64,000 nucleotides of DNA from assembly GCA_963715285.1 (NCBI GenBank), contig CAVQRU010000019.1, positions 85,847 to 149,846 on the forward strand. Direction: 5' to 3'. The notes beneath the pieces are model-generated. The model saw only the letters and a list, made by a program, of their open reading frames with translations, was not told where the DNA came from and ran no database searches. Position 1 is the first letter of the stretch, and every line of letters begins with the position of its first letter. Positions 35,006-43,987 of the stretch are shown piece after piece. The translations under genes and the position numbers were made by a program. The stretch comes from Sva-07 sp963715285. GTDB lineage: Bacteria > Actinomycetota > Acidimicrobiia > Acidimicrobiales > Ilumatobacteraceae.

Positions 35006-35049
35006 CGTCCGAGGTTAGCCAACCGGCCGTTCACCCGATTCGGGTGAAC
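35006..35049 (-). promoter_or_regulatory. LLM-gene promoter with overlapping palindromic operator candidate
   Basis: Minus strand: TAACCT (35017-35012) six bases before GTG 35005. At 35029-35049 GTTCACCCGA and its exact reverse complement are separated by one T, covering the place where the -35 box of this gene should be. It lies between two divergent genes, so a repressor site is more likely than a terminator. Confidence 0.55.
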
Positions 35050-35166
35050 TCGCGAATTCGTGCTCAAGTTCACCGTCCGAGGTGCCGATGTTCAACTACG
35101 TTTCGATCGCGGACGCCCGTCGCCCGCGAGTGCATTCCGCCAACGACGTGGATTCGAGGAGTGGTC

Positions 35167-37422
35167 ATGGTTCGTAGCAGATGGAGCCGCCCGGTTGCCG
35201 CGTTGATCGCCGCCACCGTCGTGATCGTCGGGTGCAGCAGTGACGACGACTCGTCACCTGCAACCACCGAGGCCGAGAGCGCGCCGACCACCGAGGCCGA
35301 GAGCGCCCCGACCACGGAGGCCGGCCTCACCGGTGAGGGCCTCGATCTCACCCTGCTGGCCCCGTCGCCCGGCTTGTTGGCGACGCTCTTCCAGGGGCAG
35401 CAGCGTGGCGCCGACTTCGCCGTCGAGGACGTCAACGAGGGCGGTGGAGTGCTCGACGGGCCGCTGTCGATCAGCACCTTGGCCGCGGAGCCCGGTGCCG
35501 AGCCCGGGGCGAACGTCGCAGCTGCGGTCGACGGCGGCGCCCAGGCGCTCATCGGCCCGGCCGGCTCGTCCGGTGGCATCGAGGTGCGCGACGAGGTGGT
35601 CGCGCTCGACTCGACGATCTGTTCGGCGTCGGCGACCGTGCCGAGGCTGACGCTGGGCCAGGATCCGCTCGCGTTGTTCCGCACCGCTGTCCCCGACGAC
35701 GTGACTGCCGCCTACCTGGCCGGTCAGATCATCAACCGTCGTGACGAGACCGCTCCGGAAGCAGCCTGGAAGGTGGCGATCGTCGCCCGCTCCGACGCGT
35801 ACGGCCTGTCGGTCGGCAACACGATGGCTGCGGTCCTGCAGTCGGCCGGTCTGGTGCCGACGGTCGTCGACTACAACCCACGCCGGGTCCAATTCGCCGG
35901 CACGGCCGAGGAGGTCGCAGCGCTGGCGCCCGACGTCTCGATCCTGGTCACGTACGAGGAAGGCGCCAACCTCCTGTCGGCGCTGGTCACCGCAGGCCTC
36001 GACCCGGCCACGATGATCGGCCTCGAGGCCTTCTTCGCCCCGCGCATCGCCGAGTTGGCCACCGCTGGTACGGAGGCGACCGCCGTCGACGGGTTCCAGA
36101 TGCTCGGGACCATGGGGACGCGAGCCTTCCTGCAGCGGTTGTACGACGCCGACCCGAACGGCCAGGTCGCGAACGCGCCGCAGGCGTACGACTGCGCCGT
36201 CGTGCTCTCGTTGGCCACGGCCGTGCTCGATGCGGGCGACGCGGACACGCTCGCCGAGGCTGCGATCGCCGTCACCGGTGACGGTGTGACCTGCACGACC
36301 TACGACGACTGCCTGGAGAAGCTGAACGCCGGCGACGACATCGACTACGACGGTGTGAGCGGCCAGATCGCCCTCGACGACAACGGCGATCCCACGTTCG
36401 CCCGGTTCACGTCGGCCCGTCTCGAAGGTGGCGAGATCACCGACATCGAGAGCGCCGACGTCGACATCACGGTCCTGCGTCGACAGTACGAGGCGTACGC
36501 CGCCGCATCCTTGAACACGCAGATTCAGACGGCCCTGACGTTCCTCGGCTTCTACGACGGGCCGATCGACGGACTCGACAGCCCGGAACTGACTGCGGCG
36601 ATCGCTGCATTCCAGACCTCCGTCGGCCTCCCGCCGACGGGCGTGTGGGACGCGGCGACCGACGCGGCGATGCGCGAGGCGCTGGGTGATCAGGCCGCCG
36701 CGCTGATGCAGAGCACGACGGAGGTGCAGATCCTGCTCACCGAGCTCGGGTTCTACACCGGCCCGATCGACGGCATCTGGACGCCGGAACTCACCGACTC
36801 GGTCAAGGCACTCCAGCGCGAGCTCGGCGTGCCGGAGACCGGTGTGATCGACACCGCCACCCTGCAGGCGATCTACGAGCTCGGTGCTGCGAGCGGGACG
36901 CCGCCCACGACGACGGTGCCGCCATCCACGACGGTGCCACCCGCGACCACGGTCCCGCCCACGACGGAGCCGCCGGCCACGACGGTGCCGCCGACGACGA
37001 CGACCCCGCCTCAGCCGACCGGCACCCTGCTGGAGGAACTCCAGAGTGCGGGCACGTATGGAACGCTCGTGCAGATCGTCGAGGCCGCCGAACCGTCGTT
37101 GCCGGACATCTTCGACTATCCGGCGACCTTCACCGCCGTGGCGCCCGAGGATTCGGCCTTCGTCGATCCGGCGTTCGTCGACTCGCTCCTCGCCGACGCC
37201 GATGCGGCCGCAGACTTCGTGCTCCAGTTGATCATCGGTGGAACGGTTCCGCTGGCCGACATGGCCGACGTCGAGTACGCGGAGTACGGCAACGCGTTGC
37301 CGGTCGTGCGGGATCCCTCGGGTTCGGTGACGATCGGTGGAGCGTTGGTCGTCGACCCTGACCGTGTCGCGAGCAACGGAATCATCCAGGGTGTGAGCAC
37401 CCTTCCCGTGCTGACTCCCTGA
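35167..37422 (+). CDS. Lipoprotein: solute-binding domain, two peptidoglycan-binding domains, fasciclin-like domain
   Basis: A 751-residue exported protein. The lipobox VIVGC gives Cys23; a duplicated TTEAESAP tether follows. Residues about 50-445 are a branched-chain-amino-acid type periplasmic-binding domain (LLATLFQGQQRGADFAVEDVN, SDAYGLSVGNTM). Two PG_binding_1 repeats follow (about 455-510 and 515-570), both with LGFYxGPIDG. After a threonine/proline TTTVPP linker (about 578-618) comes a C-terminal fasciclin-like domain (FTAVAPEDSAF, SNGIIQGVSTL). GAGGAG five bases before ATG 35167 is a good ribosome site. No permease genes adjoin, so this is probably a cell-wall-anchored sensor or binding protein rather than a transporter part. 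Confidence 0.88.
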   Translation: MVRSRWSRPVAALIAATVVIVGCSSDDDSSPATTEAESAPTTEAESAPTTEAGLTGEGLDLTLLAPSPGLLATLFQGQQRGADFAVEDVNEGGGVLDGPLSISTLAAEPGAEPGANVAAAVDGGAQALIGPAGSSGGIEVRDEVVALDSTICSASATVPRLTLGQDPLALFRTAVPDDVTAAYLAGQIINRRDETAPEAAWKVAIVARSDAYGLSVGNTMAAVLQSAGLVPTVVDYNPRRVQFAGTAEEVAALAPDVSILVTYEEGANLLSALVTAGLDPATMIGLEAFFAPRIAELATAGTEATAVDGFQMLGTMGTRAFLQRLYDADPNGQVANAPQAYDCAVVLSLATAVLDAGDADTLAEAAIAVTGDGVTCTTYDDCLEKLNAGDDIDYDGVSGQIALDDNGDPTFARFTSARLEGGEITDIESADVDITVLRRQYEAYAAASLNTQIQTALTFLGFYDGPIDGLDSPELTAAIAAFQTSVGLPPTGVWDAATDAAMREALGDQAAALMQSTTEVQILLTELGFYTGPIDGIWTPELTDSVKALQRELGVPETGVIDTATLQAIYELGAASGTPPTTTVPPSTTVPPATTVPPTTEPPATTVPPTTTTPPQPTGTLLEELQSAGTYGTLVQIVEAAEPSLPDIFDYPATFTAVAPEDSAFVDPAFVDSLLADADAAADFVLQLIIGGTVPLADMADVEYAEYGNALPVVRDPSGSVTIGGALVVDPDRVASNGIIQGVSTLPVLTP

Positions 37423-37432
37423 GCGGACCACG

Positions 37433-37438
37433 TAGTCT
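37433..37438 (+). promoter_or_regulatory. -10 hexamer of the HAD-acyltransferase gene
   Basis: TAGTCT, seven bases before ATG 37446. Confidence 0.45.
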
Positions 37439-37445
37439 CGCGGCC

Positions 37446-38879
37446 ATGTCGCAAAAGGTGGCCGCCGTGTTCGATCTCGATCGGACGTTGATCACCTCGT
37501 CGTCGGCGACCGTGTTCCGCAAGCACCTGGCGGAGCACGGCCTCGGTGGCGGGCACGATCTGCCGCTCGTCGACGTGTTCACCCGCTTCTACGAGCAGTT
37601 CGGCGAGACCTGGCTGTTGATGCAACCGGCACGCCTGTCGAGCCGAGCTGCTGCAGGGTGGAGTGTGGACACGGTTGCCGATGCCATGCGCGCTGCCGCC
37701 GAGGAGCTCGCCACGATGCTGCTCCCCGGTGCCGCGAAGGCGATCGAGGAGCACCGGGCCGCGGGTCGGCGCCTCGTGATGGCGACCACGTCGCCGATGG
37801 TGTTCGTGAAGCCGTTCGCGGACCGACTCGGCTTCGACGACACCGTCGCCACCCGATGGGAGCGCACCGCCGACGGCGAGGCGTTCACCGGCCGGATGGA
37901 CGGACCGTTCGTGTGGGGGCGCACGAAGGCCGACGCGATCGCCGAGTGGGCGAGCGACCACGGCGTTGCGCTGTCCGAGAGCTGGGCCTACAGCGACAGC
38001 TACTTCGATGCGCCGTTGCTCGCATCGGTCGGCCACCCGGTCGTCGTCAACCCGGACCTGCAGCTGCGCGTGACCGCCACCATCCGCGGCTGGCCGGTGA
38101 CCCACTTCGACCGTTCCGAGGGTGTCGCCAAGATCGCCGGCCGCGAGCTGCAGGAGTGGGGGCGCCCCTTCGTGCGACCCGAGATCCTCGCGCCGAACGC
38201 ACGCATCGAGTTCGAAGGAATCGAGCACGTTCCGTCGTCCGGTCCGGCGATCCTCGTCTTCAACCACCGGTCGTACTTCGATCCCACGGTGATGGCGCTC
38301 GTGATCGCGAAGGCGGGACGGAACGTTCGCGGCCTCGGGAAGAAGGAGGTCTTCGACGTCCCGATCGTCGGTCGGATCATGAAGGCGTCCGGTGGGATCC
38401 GAGTCGATCGCGGCACCGGGTCCGACGAGCCGCTCGAGGCGGCGATCGCCGCGGTCGAGGCGGGCGAACTGTTGATGATCGCTCCCGAGGGCACGATCCC
38501 GCGCGGCCCGGCCTTCTTCGATCCGGTGCTCAAGGGCCGTTGGGGTGCCGCCCGTATCGCGGCCGCGACCGGTGCGCCGGTGATCCCGGTCGGGCTCTGG
38601 GGAACCGAGAAGGTCTGGCCCCGCAGTGCTCGACTCCCGAAGTTCTCGCTCAACGATCGCCCGCTGGTCACCGCCACGATCGGGCCACCGGTGCCGCTGA
38701 AGTACCGCAGCCCCGATGCGGACACGAAGAAGATCATGAAGGCGATCAGCGCCCTGCTCCCGCCGGAGGCCCGTCAGCGCCGCACGCCGACGCCCGAGGA
38801 GTTGGCGCTGACCTATCCGCCCGGGTATCACGGTGATCCGGAGGCCGAACTGAGCCGCCGCCCGGGCACGGACACCTGA
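37446..38879 (+). CDS. HAD-IB phosphatase / 1-acylglycerol-3-phosphate acyltransferase fusion
   Basis: A 477-residue bifunctional protein. The N-terminal half is a HAD-IB phosphatase (AVFDLDRTL with D10 and D12; MATTSPMVFVKPF; SYFDAPLLASVGHPVVVNPD). The C-terminal half is PlsC-like, with the NHxxxxD motif NHRSYFD near residues 273-279 and APEGTIPRG further on. Such fusions can make phosphatidic acid and remove phosphate in lipid synthesis. It is followed 51 bp later by a wax ester synthase/DGAT gene, which fits triacylglycerol or wax ester formation. Confidence 0.92.
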   Translation: MSQKVAAVFDLDRTLITSSSATVFRKHLAEHGLGGGHDLPLVDVFTRFYEQFGETWLLMQPARLSSRAAAGWSVDTVADAMRAAAEELATMLLPGAAKAIEEHRAAGRRLVMATTSPMVFVKPFADRLGFDDTVATRWERTADGEAFTGRMDGPFVWGRTKADAIAEWASDHGVALSESWAYSDSYFDAPLLASVGHPVVVNPDLQLRVTATIRGWPVTHFDRSEGVAKIAGRELQEWGRPFVRPEILAPNARIEFEGIEHVPSSGPAILVFNHRSYFDPTVMALVIAKAGRNVRGLGKKEVFDVPIVGRIMKASGGIRVDRGTGSDEPLEAAIAAVEAGELLMIAPEGTIPRGPAFFDPVLKGRWGAARIAAATGAPVIPVGLWGTEKVWPRSARLPKFSLNDRPLVTATIGPPVPLKYRSPDADTKKIMKAISALLPPEARQRRTPTPEELALTYPPGYHGDPEAELSRRPGTDT

Positions 38880-38930
38880 CGCCGCGACCCGACACCGCCC
38901 GCAACTCCCGACTCGACATCCGAGGACCTC

Positions 38931-40385
38931 ATGGCCGACACCCGAGAACGTGAACAACGCTTCAACGACCGCATGTCCGATCACGAGGCGCTCATGTGGA
39001 ACATCGAGAAGGATCCGTGGCTCAACCCGAGTGGTGCCGCGGTCACGATCCTGAAGGGCACGATCGACGAGGAGCACTTCCGCCGTACCCTGCGCCGGGC
39101 CGTCGCCAAGATGCCCCGTCTCTACGAGCGGGTGGTGCCCGGGCTCGGTCGTCTCGCTCCGCCTGCGTGGGTGCCCGATCCGGAGTTCGACATCGACTAC
39201 CACATGCGTCGGTTGCGGCTGCCGAAGCCCGGGACCGATCGGCAGCTCTTCGACCTCGCCGCCCAGCTGTACCAGGAGCCGCTCGACCGGACCCGGCCGC
39301 TGTGGCGGTTCGTCGTCATCGACGGCCTGCGGGGAGGACGATCGGCGATCTGGTCGATCGTCCACCATGCGGTGAGCGACGGGATCGGCCAGCTCCGCAT
39401 GGCCGAGATGTACCAGCAGCTCGACCCCGACGATCCGGCGCCGGACGACATCGACCTCGAAGCCATCGTTGCCGCCGCCGTCGAGGAGCACCACGCGAAA
39501 CAGCTCGGCGGGGATCTGACCGACGGGTTCGCCACCACGGTCGGACAGTCGCTCGCTCATCTCGTTCGGCGAGAGCTCGGCGTCGTGCGTCGCATCGCCG
39601 GTGAGGTCGTGATCTGGCCGGCCGACCCGCAGCGCGCGCGTGACACCATCGACGATGCGATCGGCGCGGTGACGTCGACGGTCGGCGCCCTGACCGGATC
39701 CGGCAACGAGGTCGCCGGCGGCTCACCGTTGTGGAAGGAGCGGTCGCGCCATCGCCACCTCGAACACGTGACGGTGCCGCTCGACGAACTCAAGGCGGTG
39801 GCGAAACGGTCGGGGGTGACCGTCAACGACGTGTTCCTCGCCGGCCTGACCGAAGGCGCGGTCCGCTACCACGCCGAACGCGGCGTCGAGGTCGACGCGT
39901 TCAACACGAGCTTCGTCCTCAGTACCCGTCACGACAGCGCCATCGGCGGCAACTCGTTCACGCCGGTACCGGTCCAGGTGCCGGGCGCCCCGATGCCGCT
40001 CGACGAGCGGATCAGCGACATCCACGAGCGCCTGGCCGCCAAGCGCGAATCGATGTCGACCGGTGGAGGCATGGGAGCGCTGTCGGGAGTCGCCAACCTG
40101 CTGCCGACCTCGGTGGTGACGAGCGCCGCCCGAGCGGCGGCGGCGAAGATCGATTTCGCCACCTCGAACCTGCGGGGAGCGCCGTTTGCGCTCTACGTGT
40201 CCGGAGCGAGGGTGCTGAGGATCATCTCGATGGGTCCGGTCGCCGGAACCGCGTGCAACGCAACGGCGCTGTCGTACGAGAACAGCTTCGACATCGGCCT
40301 GTTCATCGACCCGGTCGCCATCGACGCGCCCGGCGACTTCCGCGACGCCATCGAGTCCGCCTTCACCGACATCCTCGCGCTCTGA
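38931..40385 (+). CDS. Wax ester synthase/diacylglycerol acyltransferase (WS/DGAT)
   Basis: A 484-residue acyltransferase with the catalytic HHxxxDG motif HHAVSDG at residues 145-151 and the second-half block NDVFLAGLTEGAVRYH. NTSFVLSTRHDSAIGGNSFTP-like segments and the C-terminal SNLRGAPFALYVSG complete the family pattern. It joins acyl-CoA to diacylglycerol or fatty alcohol for storage lipid. Together with the upstream HAD-acyltransferase it suggests a small neutral-lipid unit. ATG 38931 follows GAGGACCTC, a weak ribosome site. Confidence 0.94.
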   Translation: MADTREREQRFNDRMSDHEALMWNIEKDPWLNPSGAAVTILKGTIDEEHFRRTLRRAVAKMPRLYERVVPGLGRLAPPAWVPDPEFDIDYHMRRLRLPKPGTDRQLFDLAAQLYQEPLDRTRPLWRFVVIDGLRGGRSAIWSIVHHAVSDGIGQLRMAEMYQQLDPDDPAPDDIDLEAIVAAAVEEHHAKQLGGDLTDGFATTVGQSLAHLVRRELGVVRRIAGEVVIWPADPQRARDTIDDAIGAVTSTVGALTGSGNEVAGGSPLWKERSRHRHLEHVTVPLDELKAVAKRSGVTVNDVFLAGLTEGAVRYHAERGVEVDAFNTSFVLSTRHDSAIGGNSFTPVPVQVPGAPMPLDERISDIHERLAAKRESMSTGGGMGALSGVANLLPTSVVTSAARAAAAKIDFATSNLRGAPFALYVSGARVLRIISMGPVAGTACNATALSYENSFDIGLFIDPVAIDAPGDFRDAIESAFTDILAL

Positions 40386-40397
40386 CGGCGGTGGCCG

Positions 40398-41396
40398 TTG
40401 GCGCGGGCGCAACTACTCCGCAGACCGGCCCCGGTCGGTGAGGCTCCGCTGGTCGCCGTCGATGTCGAGGTCCCGGTTCCCGCGCCGGGCGAGATCGTGA
40501 TCGACGTCGCCGCGTGCGGTGTGTGTCGAACCGATCTCCAACTCGTGGAGGGCGACCTTCCGGCCAAGCGGCTGCCCATCGTGCCCGGTCACCAGGTCGT
40601 CGGTCGCGTACGGGTCGTCGGCGACGGAGTCGATCGGTGGGCGGTGGGGGATCGGGTCGGCGTTGCCTGGTTGGCCGGCTCGTGCGGGACGTGTTCGGCG
40701 TGCCGCTCGGGCGCCGAGAACCTGTGCGCGGACGCCGAGTTCACCGGTTGGGACCGTGACGGCGGGTATGCCGAACAGATGACCGCACGAGCCGACTTCG
40801 CGTTCGCGATTCCCGACGGGTTCGGCGACACCGACGCGGCGCCGTTGCTGTGTGGCGGCGTGATCGGATATCGATCGCTGAAGATGTCGGGGATCCGTCC
40901 CGGCGGTCGGCTGGGCCTCTACGGCTTCGGAGCGTCCGCGCTGCTCGCGTTGCAGGTCGCCGTCCACTGGGGATGCGAGGTGTACGTCGCGACCCGCTCG
41001 GAGCCCGAGCGTCGGCGAGCGCTCGATCTCGGCGCGGTGTGGGCCGGCGGTTACGACGACGTACCGCCCGTCCCGCTCGACGCAGCGGTGACCTTCGCGC
41101 CGGTCGGGTCGGTCGTCGTCGCGGCGCTCCGGGCGATCGGGCCGGGCGGAACCGTCGCGATCAATGCGATCCACCTCGACGAGATCCCGTCGTTCGACTA
41201 CGACCTGTTGTGGCGTGAGCGCGGGTTGCGCAGCGTCGCCAACTTCACCCGTCGCGACGCCGAGGAGTTCCTGGCGCTCGCCGTGACGATTCCGATCCGG
41301 ACGGTGATCGAGATCCACCCGCTGGCCGCCGCGAACGATGCCCTTGCTGCGGTGGCGAGCGGGGACGTCGGCGGGGCGGCCGTGCTCGTCTGCTGA
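40398..41396 (+). CDS. Zinc-dependent alcohol dehydrogenase
   Basis: A 332-residue medium-chain alcohol dehydrogenase. The catalytic zinc ligands are Cys43 in CGVCRTD and His65 in PGHQVVG; the structural zinc is held by CGTCSACRSGAENLC. The Rossmann loop GLYGFGASALLALQV follows. It belongs to the AdhA-like group that can reduce aldehydes as well as oxidise alcohols. The start is a TTG at 40398, 12 bp after the WS/DGAT stop, so cotranscription is likely. Substrate unknown. Confidence 0.88.
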   Translation: MARAQLLRRPAPVGEAPLVAVDVEVPVPAPGEIVIDVAACGVCRTDLQLVEGDLPAKRLPIVPGHQVVGRVRVVGDGVDRWAVGDRVGVAWLAGSCGTCSACRSGAENLCADAEFTGWDRDGGYAEQMTARADFAFAIPDGFGDTDAAPLLCGGVIGYRSLKMSGIRPGGRLGLYGFGASALLALQVAVHWGCEVYVATRSEPERRRALDLGAVWAGGYDDVPPVPLDAAVTFAPVGSVVVAALRAIGPGGTVAINAIHLDEIPSFDYDLLWRERGLRSVANFTRRDAEEFLALAVTIPIRTVIEIHPLAAANDALAAVASGDVGGAAVLVC

Positions 41397-41419
41397 TCGC
41401 CCGAGCTCGGCTCCGCACC

Positions 41420-41425
41420 TAGAGT
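41420..41425 (+). promoter_or_regulatory. -10 hexamer of the MOSC gene
   Basis: TAGAGT, seven bases before ATG 41433. Confidence 0.45.
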
Positions 41426-41432
41426 TCACCGC

Positions 41433-42284
41433 ATGCAGGTGAGCGAGCTGTGGCGGTATCCGGTCAAGTCGATGGTCGGCGAGACCGTCGAGACGATCCG
41501 ACTCGACGAACTCGGTGTCGTCGGTGACCGCACGTGGGCGGTGCGCGACCTCGAACGCGGAGGAATCCGCGGGGCGAAGAAGATCGGGGCGCTCATGCAA
41601 CTCGCCGCCCGTGAGCTGGGTGACGGCGAGGTCGAGATCTCGTTGCCCGACGGTTCGCTCGTGCGAACGGGCGAACCCGACGCCGACGCTCGGGTGAGCG
41701 CCGCCGTCGACCATCCGGTCAGCCTGGAGCCGTTGCGCCCCGCCGACGACCTCGACCACTATCGGCGCGGCGCGCCGGACTCCGACGACATCGAGGCGGA
41801 GATGCGAGGGATCTTCGGACGCGAGGCCGACGAGCCGTTCCCCGACTTCTCGGTCTTCCCGCCGATCATCGCCGAGTTCGAGTCGCCCCCCGGCACCTAC
41901 TACGACGCGTTCCCGCTGATGGTGATGACGAATGCCGCTCTCGCAGCGCTGGCGCGTGCGCTTCCCGACTCGAACGTCGACGTACGCCGGTTCCGGCCGT
42001 CGCTCGTGGTCGACACCGGTGACGACGGTGCCGCGGCATCGACGCCCGGCCACCCCGAGTTCGACTGGCGCGGGCGGCGTGCCACGATCGGAACCGCGAC
42101 GATCGAGTTCGATGCGCCGTGCCCTCGTTGTGTGATGGTCACCCGACAGATCGACGACCGCATCCCGTCGGATCGCGCCGTGCTGCGCCACATCGTGCGC
42201 GACCTCGATCAGAACCTGGGGATCTACGCCAGGGTGGTCGAGCCCGGCGTGGTCGCCGTGGGCGATCCCCTCACGCTGTGGTGA
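41433..42284 (+). CDS. MOSC domain protein
   Basis: A 283-residue protein with an N-terminal MOSC beta-barrel (ELWRYPVKSMVGETVETIRLDELGVVGDRTWAVRD) and a C-terminal MOSC sulfur-carrier domain ending PCPRCVMVTRQID, whose cysteine is the expected reactive residue. MOSC proteins bind molybdenum cofactor and carry sulfur in enzymes such as mARC and molybdenum-cofactor sulfurase. No reductase partner is adjacent. It ends nine bases before a strong hairpin. Confidence 0.9.
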   Translation: MQVSELWRYPVKSMVGETVETIRLDELGVVGDRTWAVRDLERGGIRGAKKIGALMQLAARELGDGEVEISLPDGSLVRTGEPDADARVSAAVDHPVSLEPLRPADDLDHYRRGAPDSDDIEAEMRGIFGREADEPFPDFSVFPPIIAEFESPPGTYYDAFPLMVMTNAALAALARALPDSNVDVRRFRPSLVVDTGDDGAAASTPGHPEFDWRGRRATIGTATIEFDAPCPRCVMVTRQIDDRIPSDRAVLRHIVRDLDQNLGIYARVVEPGVVAVGDPLTLW

Positions 42285-42292
42285 CCGTGCCC

Positions 42293-42325
42293 GGGGGCGC
42301 GTGCCTCAGAGGTGAGCGCGCCCCC
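42293..42325. terminator. Bidirectional hairpin between the MOSC and methyltransferase genes
   Basis: GGGGGCGCG (42293-42301) pairs perfectly with CGCGCCCCC (42317-42325) around a 15-base loop. It sits between convergent genes and overlaps the 3' end of the methyltransferase gene. There is no U-tract on either side, common for actinobacterial terminators. Confidence 0.65.
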
Positions 42326-42920
42326 ACGACTGGTAGGCACTGATCTTCGGACCAGGCAGGTACCCCTCCTCGAGTCGGTCGATGCGGAAGCCACCGTGCT
42401 CGAGCAGGTCGGGGATTCGCCGCGTGATGTGGCAGCCGCCTGCGATCCGGGTCCAGATCGGGTCGACGCGGTGTTGCCACCGCCGCACCGACGCGTCGGG
42501 CGACTCGCCGTGCTCGGCGAACAACAACTGACCACCGGGCTTCAGGACCCGCCGCATCTGGTCGAGTGCCCGCTTCCAGTCGGCGATGCTGCACAGCGTG
42601 TAGGTGAGCACCACGGTGTCGACACTCTCGTCGTCGAGCGGGATCTCCTCACCGGGAAGATCGAGCCACCGCACCTCGACGGCGGCGTGTGCGATGCGCT
42701 CCGCGGCAACGCTTCGCATCCCGTCGTTGGGTTCGAGGCCCCACACGAACTCGACCTGCGACGGGTCGTAGAAGGGCAGGTTCAGCCCGGGACCCATCCC
42801 GACCTCGAGCACCCGGCCCGTGGCGTGCGGTACCACCGCGCGACGCTGCCGCTCGATGTCGCCCCCGCTGCACGCGAGGTTGATCACACGCGGGAGCACG
42901 TGGCGTTCGTAGAGACCCAT
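42306..42920 (-). CDS. Class I SAM-dependent methyltransferase
   Basis: A 204-residue methyltransferase of the Methyltransf_11 type. The SAM-binding motif I is VLEVGMGPGLNLPFY; DTVVLTYTLCSIADW and RRVLKPGGQLLFAEHG are motifs post-I to IV. The opening MGLYERHVLPRVINLACS is typical of a small group of Methyltransf_11 relatives annotated as phospholipid-type methyltransferases without proof. TACGTT lies eight bases before ATG 42920. Confidence 0.88.
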   Translation of the reverse strand: MGLYERHVLPRVINLACSGGDIERQRRAVVPHATGRVLEVGMGPGLNLPFYDPSQVEFVWGLEPNDGMRSVAAERIAHAAVEVRWLDLPGEEIPLDDESVDTVVLTYTLCSIADWKRALDQMRRVLKPGGQLLFAEHGESPDASVRRWQHRVDPIWTRIAGGCHITRRIPDLLEHGGFRIDRLEEGYLPGPKISAYQSWGRAHL

Positions 42921-42981
42921 CGGGGTCCAACGTAGGCGCTCGCACGCACGGGGCGGGGTCGAGGCCCCGGTCGTCGTGGCG

Positions 42982-43455
42982 TCAGGCGGCGAACGGGTGG
43001 GTTCGGGTGCTGACGAGTGGGCCCTGCCGGACGAGGACCGTGCCCTCGGGAAACGTCGAGCACACCTCCTCGATCATCTCGACGTGCTCGTCGATCACCG
43101 CGTCGACCATCGCCTGGACGTCGTCGTGATCCCATGGTTCGAGGTGGCCACCGCGTCCGGCCGCGACCGAACGGTCGATCGCGGTCTGCCGGAGGAGGTC
43201 GACCCACCCACCGCGATCGAGCCAGTCGTACACCGCGTCGCGGAGGTCGGTCGGCCCGACGCCGGGTCGGTCGACCACCAGTGCGGTGGTGGTGGCCCTG
43301 CCGCTCGCCAGCCCGGGGAACCCGCGGTTGCAGCCGCATCGCTCGCCCGAGGCGCACTCGGTGGCCACCGGGGTGACCAGCTCGCCCTCGACGGTCCAGG
43401 CGTAGTCGCCCGGGGCCGTTCCCTGGAGTTCGTTCGTCGCCACCAGTACCAACAT
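42982..43455 (-). CDS. Conserved actinobacterial protein of unknown function
   Basis: A 157-residue protein. MLVLVATNELQGTAPGDYAWTVEGEL at the N-terminus, a cysteine-rich segment ECASGERCGCNRGFPG near residue 45, and SGRATTTALVVD recur in small conserved actinobacterial proteins of unknown role. The CxxxxxCxC spacing could bind metal. The start at ATG 43455 is preceded by AAGGAGG, one of the few strong ribosome sites in the window; the longer reading from 43479 would skip it. Confidence 0.7.
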   Translation of the reverse strand: MLVLVATNELQGTAPGDYAWTVEGELVTPVATECASGERCGCNRGFPGLASGRATTTALVVDRPGVGPTDLRDAVYDWLDRGGWVDLLRQTAIDRSVAAGRGGHLEPWDHDDVQAMVDAVIDEHVEMIEEVCSTFPEGTVLVRQGPLVSTRTHPFAA

Positions 43456-43509
43456 GTCGTTCCTCCTTCGTTCATGCACTCGTGGGAAGCAGTGTGAACG
43501 AGGGGTGCG

Positions 43510-43974
43510 TCAGAGTTGCCCGGGGGGCTCGGATGGTCGGTCGAGTCGGACGACCGGTTCCCCCGTGACGTCGGCGAGCGTGGTCAGGGCCTCGTCGAGC
43601 GCACTGACCTCGTACTCGACGAGGCGTTCGAGCAGACCATCGGCCGTCCAGACGCTGATCGCGAGGAGCTCGACGGTGGTGGGTCCGTGACGGTAGGAGC
43701 GTTGGGTGAGGACGCTGAGGTCCCCGGCGGTGGCCACGGTGACACCGCTGACGTGCAGGCCCATGTCTCGCATGGACCGGACCGTGCCGAGGAGACCGTC
43801 GCGGCGGATGGCCTGCGGGACCCCGCGGTGCGTCTCCTGGACGAACCCGTCAGCCAGGAGATGCTCGAGCCCTGCTGGGCCCTCTTCCTCGATGATCGCG
43901 TGCGCCTGGGCGGCCCACCGCTGAGCCGATGTCTCACTCGGCGTGGTCGCCGCGTCGTCCGGGTGGTCGGACAT
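43510..43974 (-). CDS. SnoaL/NTF2-like protein (weak)
   Basis: A 154-residue soluble protein. The pattern of helix (HAIIEEEGPAGLEHLLADGF) then beta strands ending HGPTTVELLAISVWTADGLLERLVEYEVSALDEAL resembles the NTF2-like barrel that is often fused to regulators; here it stands alone. No catalytic residues can be named. It is 13 bp upstream of nothing obvious and shows ordinary codon use. Confidence 0.55.
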   Translation of the reverse strand: MSDHPDDAATTPSETSAQRWAAQAHAIIEEEGPAGLEHLLADGFVQETHRGVPQAIRRDGLLGTVRSMRDMGLHVSGVTVATAGDLSVLTQRSYRHGPTTVELLAISVWTADGLLERLVEYEVSALDEALTTLADVTGEPVVRLDRPSEPPGQL

Positions 43975-43987
43975 GGCGCACAGCTGA

